The notes below the pieces were generated by a model. It did no database searches. It saw nothing but the letters and a program-made list of their open reading frames with translations, and was not told the origin of the DNA. From Bacteroidia bacterium (lineage in GTDB: Bacteria > Bacteroidota > Bacteroidia > Bacteroidales > BM523), in contig JACQWN010000176.1 of NCBI GenBank assembly GCA_016209245.1, forward strand, positions 1-7,341: a stretch of 7,341 nucleotides of DNA, written 5' to 3'. Positions within the stretch are counted from its first letter, which is position 1. Each line of letters opens with the position of its first letter. Made by a program: the position numbers and the translations under genes. Shown in pieces: positions 1 through 6,100 of the stretch.

Positions 1-182
1 GAAAAGACAAAATTGAAAAAATAATACAAGATTATCTAAACCTAGCAGTACTTAAGCTTGCAAAAACCGAATTGCTTGATGATTTAAAAACTATTGATAT
101 AAATGATAATCAATGGTTATTAGCAAGGGAAAAAGCATGGCATGACTATGGAAATAAATACTTATTCAGGGTTACATCATGA
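1..182 (+). CDS. 3' end of an unrecognised gene, possible antitoxin (5' end outside window)
   Basis: An open frame with codons starting at base 3 runs from the left edge to a TGA at 180-182, giving about 59 residues. It reads as a soluble, charged C-terminus, with KDKIEKIIQDYLNLAVLKLA near its start and a tail ending in YLFRVTS. I do not recognise the family. Its stop overlaps the ATG of the next gene in the arrangement ATGA, so the two are almost certainly translated together. A small upstream gene overlapping a PIN-domain gene is the usual layout of a type II toxin-antitoxin pair, so an antitoxin role is plausible. This rests on position only, because any DNA-binding N-terminal domain would lie outside the window. 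Confidence 0.6.
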   Translation, partial: KDKIEKIIQDYLNLAVLKLAKTELLDDLKTIDINDNQWLLAREKAWHDYGNKYLFRVTS

Positions 183-604
183 ATTTTAGATATATTGCAG
201 ACGCAAATGTATTGATGAGCATTTTAATAAGTGGTAAAGCCCAATATGTCAATATGCTTTCATTATTTAATTTCATTATGCCTGAATTTGCTTTTGTTGA
301 ATTAAACTTATACAAGGAAGTTATTTGTAAAAAAACAAAATTAGATAAAAATCAATTCCGTCAATATGCTTATACTGTATTTTCATTGATTTCCTTTGTA
401 CCATCATTTATTCAACAGGATTCATCAATCGAACGGGCAACTAAATTTTGCAAAAAAGTAGATATAAAAGACCTAAGTTATGTTACACTTTCAATAGATA
501 CAGATTTATTTCTGTTAACCAGAGATATAAAACTTTATAAAGGATTACGTAAACAAGGTTATCGTAAAATAGAGTTATTTGAGAATTTTTTGAAAAAATT
601 ATAA
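179..604 (+). CDS. PIN-domain protein, likely VapC-like ribonuclease toxin
   Basis: This 141-residue protein has the spacing of acidic residues expected of a PIN-domain nuclease. D8 lies in the N-terminal IADANVLMS strand, E41 in FVELNLYKE, D98 (with D95) in VDIKDLSYVTLS, and D116 in FLLTRD at the end of a late strand. In PIN proteins these residues bind Mg2+/Mn2+ for RNA cleavage, and in VapC toxins the targets are often tRNA or rRNA. There is no signal peptide or membrane segment, so the protein should be cytoplasmic. The ATG at 179 overlaps the stop of the preceding frame by 4 bases, which supports this start and a two-gene operon. The length fits a single-domain PIN toxin. The family call is from motif reading; the toxin role and RNA target are inferred. 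Confidence 0.75.
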   Translation: MNFRYIADANVLMSILISGKAQYVNMLSLFNFIMPEFAFVELNLYKEVICKKTKLDKNQFRQYAYTVFSLISFVPSFIQQDSSIERATKFCKKVDIKDLSYVTLSIDTDLFLLTRDIKLYKGLRKQGYRKIELFENFLKKL

Positions 605-706
605 TACTCTGGCTATAGTTAAATTTGGCATTTTACAAATTCAATTTTGTGAAAATTTGGGGTTTTTGTGTTTTAGTGGCTATTTATTAGTTATTTAAAT
701 CTATGC

Positions 707-740
707 CACCAAGACGCCAAAACACGAAAATGCACCAAAA
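707..740 (+). repeat. Degenerate period-8 repeat (CACCAAGA-like units)
   Basis: Three adjacent 8-base units (CACCAAGA, CGCCAAAA, CACGAAAA) and a fourth (CACCAAAA) after a 2-base gap share the pattern CRCSAARA. Similar 'caccaagacaccaag' strings are common between genes in environmental Bacteroidetes genomes, so I read this as a decayed copy of a dispersed repeat. That comparison is from memory, not from a search. Confidence 0.45.
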
Positions 741-800
741 AGTGTAAACTACTTTTCTACAATTTTTAAAGATGCCTTAAATTTTCATAATATATTGAAA

Positions 801-828
801 TTGACAAATAAATTAATATTTAACTTTT
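801..828 (+). promoter_or_regulatory. Weak Bacteroidetes-type promoter candidate for ompH (first copy)
   Basis: TTG at 801-803 and TAACTTTT at 821-828 are a near match to the Bacteroidetes -33 (TTG) and -7 (TAnnTTTG) elements. The spacer is 17 bases rather than the usual 19 or so, and the last G is missing. The gene begins at 843, so the leader would be very short. Confidence 0.25.
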
Positions 829-842
829 AAAACATTAAGAAT

Positions 843-1358
843 ATGAAAAAATTAATCATTACCTTAGGAGCCATAACATTTTTTTGTGGTATTTCCTTAG
901 CGCAAAAATTTGCATTTGTTGATACGGAATATATTTTAAGTAATATTCCGGCATACCAGGCGGCTCAGGACCAGCTTGACCAACTATCTGTTCAGTGGCA
1001 AAAAGAAATTGAGGGGATTTATGCTGAAATTGATAAATTATACAAAGATTTTCAGGCCGAAAAAGTTTTACTTACCGAGGAAATGAGAGTGAAACGTGAA
1101 GAAGAAATTGTTGTCAAAGAAAAACAAGCAAAAGACGTTCAAAAAAAATATTTCGGTAAAGAAGGAGAGCTTTATAAAAAGCGTCAGGAACTTGTCAAAC
1201 CGCTGCAGGACGAAGTTTACAACGCAGTAAAAGAATTAGCTACTGAAGGTAATTACGATGTTATTTTTGACACTGCAGGTGGGGCAAATATGCTATATAC
1301 AAATGCGAAATATGACCGGAGCGATGAAGTGCTGCAAAAGTTAGGATATAAGAAATAG
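843..1358 (+). CDS. ompH: OmpH/Skp family periplasmic chaperone (first copy)
   Basis: This 171-residue protein should be an exported holdase chaperone that keeps unfolded outer-membrane proteins soluble on their way to the BAM complex. It starts with a clear signal peptide: MKK, then a hydrophobic stretch to about residue 18, with likely cleavage after SLA at residue 20. The mature protein opens with KFAFVDTEYILSNIPAYQAA, the typical OmpH/Skp first strand. A long charged helical region follows (about residues 38-125, rich in K, E and Q), forming the coiled-coil tentacle. It closes with NYDVIFDTAGGANMLYTNA, the strand that completes the body domain. The length is normal for the family. The cysteine at 15 is not in a lipobox, so a lipoprotein is unlikely. 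In Bacteroidetes this gene usually follows bamA; here a PIN gene lies upstream instead. Confidence 0.93.
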   Translation: MKKLIITLGAITFFCGISLAQKFAFVDTEYILSNIPAYQAAQDQLDQLSVQWQKEIEGIYAEIDKLYKDFQAEKVLLTEEMRVKREEEIVVKEKQAKDVQKKYFGKEGELYKKRQELVKPLQDEVYNAVKELATEGNYDVIFDTAGGANMLYTNAKYDRSDEVLQKLGYKK

Positions 1359-1359
1359 T

Positions 1360-1429
1360 AAGCAGTAGGCAGTTGGCAGTTGGCAGTTGGCAGTTGGCAG
1401 TTGGTAGTAGGCATTAGGCAGTAGGCAGT
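1360..1429 (+). repeat. Tandem 7-base repeat, ten units of (A/T)GGCAGT
   Basis: Immediately after the first ompH stop codon there are ten consecutive 7-base units. Four central copies (1374-1401) are identical TGGCAGT. Flanking copies vary (AAGCAGT, AGGCAGT, TGGTAGT, AGGCATT). The array ends where the ompH promoter begins. Heptamer arrays of this GGCAGTT type are widespread between genes in Bacteroidetes (recalled, not searched). The minus-strand frame across it gives only a repetitive LPTANCQ-type peptide, not a gene. Confidence 0.93.
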
Positions 1430-1458
1430 TATAATAAAAATAAATTTTTATATCTTTG
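1429..1458 (+). promoter_or_regulatory. Upstream promoter of second ompH
   Basis: A perfect Bacteroidetes -7 element TATCTTTG lies at 1451-1458. At a 19-base spacing upstream is TTA (1429-1431), a one-base mismatch to the TTG of the -33 element. Transcription would start near 1463-1466 and give a leader of about 45 bases. Confidence 0.5.
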
Positions 1459-1485
1459 TGAGTAATATTATATTTAATATATTTG
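1455..1485 (+). promoter_or_regulatory. Main promoter of second ompH, full Bacteroidetes consensus
   Basis: TTTG at 1455-1458, a 19-base spacer and TATATTTG at 1478-1485 match the Bacteroidetes TTTG-N19-TAnnTTTG consensus exactly. Transcription should start near 1490, about 20 bases before the ATG at 1512. The TTTG here is also the end of the upstream -7 element, so the two promoters interlock. The leader is A/T-rich with no Shine-Dalgarno sequence, as is usual in the phylum. Confidence 0.7.
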
Positions 1486-1511
1486 CCCCGAAAATTTAAA
1501 ACAATTTTATT

Positions 1512-2045
1512 ATGAAAACTATACATTATGTTATTATTGCATTGATTTTTACTGCCTCAAGTACCGGGCTTTTTGCTCAGGGAAAGCTTAAATTCGGACA
1601 TATTGATTCACAGGCATTGCTGGAAGTCATGCCTGAAAGAACTAATGCGGTCAAAGAGCTTCAGAAACATGCCGGCGAGCTGGAAGAAACATTAACTTCC
1701 ATGCAGAAAGAATACGAGACAAAGCTGGCGGAATATATGGCAAAAAAAGATTCAATCAGCGATTTTCTAAAAAAGAACAAAGAAGAAGAGCTGCAGCTTA
1801 TGGGTCAACGGATTGAAGAATTCAGAACAAAAGCCAACCAGAACATACAGAAAAAAAAATCGGAATTGCTTGAGCCGAATATCAAAAAAGCCAGACAGGC
1901 CATTACCGATGTAGCAAAAGAACAGGGATTAATTTATGTTTTTGATGTTGCTGAAGCCGGTGGGGGAATGATTGTTCTCTATCATTCCGAAGAAAGTACT
2001 GATATTCTGCCTTTAGTTAAAAAGAAGCTTGGAATAACCAATTAA
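1512..2045 (+). CDS. ompH: OmpH/Skp family periplasmic chaperone (second copy)
   Basis: This 177-residue paralogue of the preceding gene has the same role as an outer-membrane protein chaperone. Its signal peptide covers residues 1-22 (MKTIHYVIIALIFTASSTGLFA, cut before Q23). The mature part begins KLKFGHIDSQALLEVMPER, the OmpH body strand. A long helical coiled-coil arm follows (about residues 42-125, rich in K, E and Q). The C-terminal body strand reads GLIYVFDVAEAGGGMIVLYH. The length is normal. Sequence identity to the first copy is low, so this is an old duplication, and paired ompH genes are the rule in Bacteroidetes. It is 153 bases from the first copy but has its own strong promoter, so it can be expressed separately. 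A perfect hairpin 104 bases downstream may end the transcript. Confidence 0.93.
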   Translation: MKTIHYVIIALIFTASSTGLFAQGKLKFGHIDSQALLEVMPERTNAVKELQKHAGELEETLTSMQKEYETKLAEYMAKKDSISDFLKKNKEEELQLMGQRIEEFRTKANQNIQKKKSELLEPNIKKARQAITDVAKEQGLIYVFDVAEAGGGMIVLYHSEESTDILPLVKKKLGITN

Positions 2046-2093
2046 TATCAAACCTGCAGTTCATAAATTATGGTTACTTTTCAGGTATCTAAT

Positions 2094-2124
2094 GTGAGAT
2101 TCCTCACTGCGTTCGGAATGACAA
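2094..2124 (+). repeat. Dispersed-repeat-like segment in ompH-murI gap
   Basis: The stretch contains two nested inverted repeats: GTGAG (2094-2098) with CTCAC (2103-2107), and ATTCC (2099-2103) with GGAAT (2115-2119). Its wording (CTCACTGCGTTCGGAATGAC) matches a short dispersed element I recall from many Bacteroidetes and other environmental genomes. The surrounding gap (2046-2185) holds no gene. Confidence 0.45.
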
Positions 2125-2148
2125 TTTGCAATATATGATATTGAAGAT

Positions 2149-2184
2149 GAAAGAAGCGTTTTGCTGAAACAAAACGCTTCTTTC
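2149..2184 (+). terminator. Perfect 15-bp hairpin, probable terminator of ompH
   Basis: GAAAGAAGCGTTTTG (2149-2163) and its exact reverse complement (2170-2184) enclose a 6-base loop CTGAAA. The long stem fits an intrinsic terminator for ompH, with the TTCTTTC of the 3' arm in place of a true T-run. Being symmetrical it would fold on either strand. It ends 2 bases before the codon where murI should start, so it would also hamper read-through into murI. A TGA in the murI frame lies in the loop (2165-2167). Confidence 0.6.
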
Positions 2185-2233
2185 AAGCTCTAACCCACAA
2201 CCAATCGGAATATTTGATTCGGGAGTTGGCGGT

Positions 2234-2998
2234 TTGACCGTATGGAAAGAAGTAATAAAATTACTCCCTAACGAATCTATCATATATTACGCCGATAACG
2301 CTAATTGTCCTTATGGACCAAGACCACAGGAAGAGATTATAAAATTATCTGTCGAGATTGTTGATTTTCTTCTCCAAAAAAAATGTAAGCTGATTATAGT
2401 TGCATGTAATACTGTTACCGGTGCTGCAATAGATTTTTTGAGAGAGCAATATCAGGTTCCTTTTGTAGGGATGGAGCCGGCGGTTAAACCGGCAGCACTA
2501 AGAACAAAGACCGGACGCATAGGTATTTTAGCCACCGAAGGCACTTTCGGCGGAAGACATTACAAAGAAACAAGCCGTCGCTTTGGCGGCGATAAAGAAT
2601 TAATTATTCGCACCGGCACCGGACTTGTCGAACTCGCCGAACAAGGCGATATCAATTCAATTCGAGCCGAAAAACTACTGAAAAAATACATACAGCCGAT
2701 GATTGACGCCAATGTTGATTATATTGTTCTTGGTTGTACTCATTATCCACTTTTCCGACCATTAATCGAAAAGCTCATTTTGAATAAAATTCATATCCTC
2801 GATGCTTCAGAGCCAGTAGCAAGGAGAACAGTTAGCATTCTTTCAGAATATAATTTACTGAATACAGCAGGCGAACCAAATTACGTATTTTATTCCACAG
2901 GGAAAATTGATGTCCTTAAAAAAACTGTTCAAAACATGAATTTTAACCTGAATTATTCATGCGTTTTTACTAATATGTTTTCAACCCCAACCCCTTAA
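2234..2998 (+). CDS. murI: Glutamate racemase, normal start codon missing
   Basis: MurI interconverts L- and D-glutamate in the cytoplasm without a cofactor, supplying D-glutamate for peptidoglycan. Both catalytic cysteines are present: C58 in VACNT and C168 in VLGCTHYP (numbered from the TTG at 2234). So are YYADNANCPYGPR near residue 18 and GILATEGTFGGRHY near 97. However, TTG at 2234 falls inside the conserved N-terminal motif. The frame upstream (2192-2233) reads NPQPIGIFDSGVGG, which holds the catalytic Asp and is required for activity. Going upstream there is no ATG, GTG or TTG before the in-frame TGA at 2165. AGC at 2186 lies exactly where MSNPQPIGIF would be expected to start. The gene is therefore a pseudogene, uses an unusual start, or is mis-assembled. 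The last residues (STPTP) look like added repeat sequence. Placement after two ompH genes is conserved in the phylum. Confidence 0.85.
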   Translation: MTVWKEVIKLLPNESIIYYADNANCPYGPRPQEEIIKLSVEIVDFLLQKKCKLIIVACNTVTGAAIDFLREQYQVPFVGMEPAVKPAALRTKTGRIGILATEGTFGGRHYKETSRRFGGDKELIIRTGTGLVELAEQGDINSIRAEKLLKKYIQPMIDANVDYIVLGCTHYPLFRPLIEKLILNKIHILDASEPVARRTVSILSEYNLLNTAGEPNYVFYSTGKIDVLKKTVQNMNFNLNYSCVFTNMFSTPTP

Positions 2999-3034
2999 AA
3001 ATGGGCAATAACAGGGCAGTGTGTTTTTATACTC

Positions 3035-3064
3035 AAAAATAAAAAAGGCGACTTGCGCCGCCTT
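3035..3064 (-). terminator. Intrinsic terminator of tracrRNA
   Basis: Read on the minus strand, AAGGCG (3064-3059), an 8-base loop and CGCCTT (3050-3045) form a GC-rich stem. It runs straight into a TTTTTTATTTTT tract (3046-3035). This is a textbook rho-independent terminator and also the 3' hairpin typical of tracrRNAs. On the plus strand the same stem is followed by AAATGTTTTC, so it is not a good terminator for murI. Confidence 0.8.
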
Positions 3065-3113
3065 AAATGTTTTCACAACGGAATAATCCTTATTGTGAAT
3101 TGCTTCATTTTGC
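3035..3113 (-). ncRNA. tracrRNA of the type II-C CRISPR-Cas9 system
   Basis: This RNA of about 79 nt, divergent from cas9, would pair with the CRISPR repeat part of crRNA precursors and hold the guide in Cas9. Reading the minus strand, the anti-repeat GAAGCAATTCACAAT (3106-3092) is complementary to the start of Bacteroidetes II-C repeats, which typically begin GTTGTGAATTGCTT or a close variant. Next come AAGGATTATTCC with a small hairpin (GGA-TTAT-TCC, 3089-3080), then GTTGTGAAAACATT (3079-3066), and a GC-rich terminator hairpin with a T-run. A full promoter sits directly upstream on the same strand. The start near 3113 is set from the promoter; the end from the terminator. No CRISPR array lies in the window, so pairing is inferred from recalled family repeats. 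Confidence 0.8.
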
Positions 3114-3117
3114 AATG

Positions 3118-3147
3118 CAAAATTAAAATAATTTTTTAACTTGCAAA
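3118..3147 (-). promoter_or_regulatory. Promoter of tracrRNA
   Basis: On the minus strand TTTG (3147-3144), an 18-base spacer and TAATTTTG (3125-3118) match the Bacteroidetes -33 and -7 elements. The expected start is about 3113, just before the anti-repeat. Divergent cas9 starts at 3167, so both control regions share about 50 bases. No equally good plus-strand promoter for cas9 was found. Confidence 0.65.
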
Positions 3148-3166
3148 AAAATTTAACAAAGTTTTT

Positions 3167-6100
3167 ATGAAAAAAATTTTAGGGCTTGATTTAGGGACAA
3201 ACTCAATTGGGTGGGCTTTGATTAGCCAGGATATAGAAAATAATCAAGGTAACATAATTGATGCAGGGAGCAGAATCATTCCAATGTCGCAAGATGTTTT
3301 GGATAATTTTAACAGTGGAATATCAAAGTCACAAACAGCAGAAAGAACCGGTTACAGAGGAATCCGTCGATTACGTGAAAGACATTTATTGCGTCGGGAA
3401 AGGTTACATAGAGTACTTAATATATTAGGATTTTTACCAGCTCATTATTCTAATTCCATTGATTTTGAAAAGCATTTTGGTCAATTTAAAAAAGAACTGG
3501 AGCCAAAACTTGCGTACTTATTTAATGAGGAAACAGGAAAATTTGAATTCATTTTCCAAAATTCCTTTAATGAAATGATTGCTGATTTCAAGCAAAACCA
3601 ACCACAATTATTTGAAGACGACAAAAAAATTCCATACGATTGGACTATTTATTATTTGCGAAAAATAGCACTAACAGTTAAAATTGAAAAGGAAGAGCTT
3701 GCTTGGTTATTATTGCATTTCAATCAAAAACGAGGATATTATCAATTGAGAGGTGAAGATGAAATAATTGAAGATAAAAAAGAAGAAATAGTTTCATTGA
3801 AAATTACTGATGTAATTGAAGGGGATCCCGATAAAAAGAAAAAAGAAAAAAAATGGTACAATATTGTGCTTGAAAATGGATGGATTTATAAAAGTACTTT
3901 TTTTAGCAAACCTGATTGGATAGGAAAGACTAAGGAGTTTATTGTAACAACTGAGATAGATGAAAAAGGAAATGTAAAAAAAGATAAAGATGGATATGAA
4001 AAACGTAAATTAAGTATTCTTCCTTCTTTTGAAGAAATTGAAAAACTATCCCAAAACGAACAAAATAAATTATATAAAAAGATTAAAGTCAAAACAGAAA
4101 TAGATATTCGAGATAGTAATAAAACAGTTGGTCGTTACATCTATGATACTTTGCTGCAAAAGCCCAATCAAAAAATACGAGGCAAATTAGTTCGAACAAT
4201 TGAACGAAAATTTTATAAAGAGGAACTAAAACAAATTCTCGATAAGCAAAAAGAATTTCATACGGAATTACAAAGCAAAACGCTTTATAATTCATGTTTA
4301 GAAGAACTCTATCAATACAACGAAGCTCATAGAAACAATATTGGCAATAAAGATTTCACACACTTATTTCTTAACGATATTATTTTCTATCAAAGACCAT
4401 TAAAAAGCAAAAAATCTTTAATCAGCAATTGTAAATTTGAGTTCAGAACTTACAAAAACCACGAAACAGGCTTATTGCAAAAGTCACAAATTAAATGTGT
4501 TTCAAAATCACATCCATTGTATCAAGAACTTAGGCTTTGGAAATTTATCAAGGATTTAAAAATTTATGAACGAGAAAAAAATATCGATGGCAAACTACAT
4601 ACCGATTACAATGTAACTAACGATTTTCTAAAGACGGAAGATGATTTAGTGGCTCTTTATGATTGGTTAAATGAAAGGAAAGAAATCAAACAAGACACAC
4701 TATTAACAACTTTTTTCAAAATTAAAAAGAAGAAAGGGGAAGATAAATTACCATATCGCTGGAACTACGTTGAAGAAAAAGAATATCCGTGCAATGAAAC
4801 CCATTCTCAGATTATTAGTCGATTCTCAAAACTGAGTAGTATACCCGACAACTTTCTTAATAAGGAAAATGAGTTTGCTTTATGGCATATACTTTATTCG
4901 GTTGAAGATAAACATGAGACTGAAAAAGCCCTAAAATCCTTTGCTGACAAGTACAATTTAGGATTCGATTTTGTGGAAAGCTTTAAAAAAATTCCACTTT
5001 TCAAAAAAGAATACGGAGCTTATTCTGCCAAAGCAATCAAAAAATTATTGCCCTTGATGCGAATGGGCAAATATTGGAATTATAATATTATAGATGATAA
5101 CACCAAACAACGGATGGAAAAAATCATTACTAATGAATATGACGAAAAAATAAAAGACAAAGTTCGTGAAAAAGCAATAAATCTTACTGAAATTTCTCAT
5201 TTCAAAGGTTTACCAGAATGGTTAGCTGCCTATATCGTGTATAATCGTCATTCCGAAGAAGAAAAAATAACTAAATGGCACACTGCTAACGATATTAAAT
5301 TGCTTGAACAACATTCACTCCGTAATCCAATCGTAGAGCAAGTTATTAACGAAACGCTGCAAGTGGTACGGGATATTTGGAAAACTTACGGTGAAGGAAA
5401 AGAAAATTTCTTTGATGAAATTCATATTGAACTGGGGCGTGAGATGAAGAATCCCAAAAAAGATAGAGAAAAAATCACTAAACAAAATACAGAAAACGAA
5501 AATACCAACTTACGTATCAAAGCATTATTAACAGAACTATTAAACGATAATAATATTGAAAATGTTCGACCTTATTCGCCAAGCCAGCAAGAACTATTAA
5601 AGATTTATGAAGACGGGGTTTTAAATGCTGAAAATAATATACCCGAAGATATTCTAAAAATCAGCAAGACTACTCAGCCTAATCCATCAGAACTTAATAA
5701 ATATAAACTTTGGTTGGAACAAAAATATCGTTCACCATACACAGGAGCTATCATTCCTTTGAATAAACTCTTTACGCCCGATTACGAGATAGAGCATATC
5801 ATCCCGCAATCAAGGTTTTTTGATGATTCGTTTAGCAATAAAATTATTTGCGAAGCTGAAGTAAATAAATTGAAAGATAACCAATTGGGACTTGAATTTA
5901 TTAAAAATCATCATGGGGAAAAAGTATCGTTAAATTTTGGAAAAACCGTTGAAATATTTTCAGAAGAAGAATATCAGGATTTTGTAAAAACTCATTACTC
6001 AAAGAGTAGAGGTAAAATGAAAAAGTTATTATTGGAGGATATTCCCGAAAAGATGATTGAAAGACAGCTCAACGATACCAGATACATCAGCAAAGTGGTA

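Larger units (their letters stand above)
605..842 (+). other. AT-rich intergenic spacer between PIN gene and ompH
   Basis: No open frame of useful length is seen. Just after the PIN gene there are weak AT-rich inverted repeats: CAAATT at 636-641 pairs with AATTTG at 654-659, followed by a GGTTTTTGTGTTTT tract. This could act as a poor terminator, but the stem is only 6 AT-rich base pairs. The middle holds a degenerate repeat (707-740), and the last 40 bases hold a weak promoter candidate for ompH. Confidence 0.5.

Noticed and set aside
1360..1429. Heptamer array considered as a CRISPR or as a crRNA source
   Set aside because: Units are 7 bases with no spacers, and it does not resemble the anti-repeat of the tracrRNA.
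1341..1526. Minus-strand frame of 61 codons across the ompH-ompH gap
   Set aside because: It is the translation of the 7-base repeat (LPTANCQ-type peptide) and overlaps promoter sequence; no sign of a real protein.
2165..2167. TGA read as an amino acid in murI (recoded genetic code)
   Set aside because: The TGA sits in a hairpin loop upstream of the expected MurI N-terminus, no conserved gene here has internal TGA, and the upstream frame at 180-182 ends normally with TGA.
3045..3064. Hairpin as a plus-strand terminator for murI
   Set aside because: The T-run lies on the minus-strand side; the plus-strand continuation AAATGTTTTC is not a terminator tract.
3886..4295. Two minus-strand 68-codon frames inside cas9
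   Set aside because: They lie opposite conserved Cas9 coding sequence and show no domain or start signal; antisense shadows.
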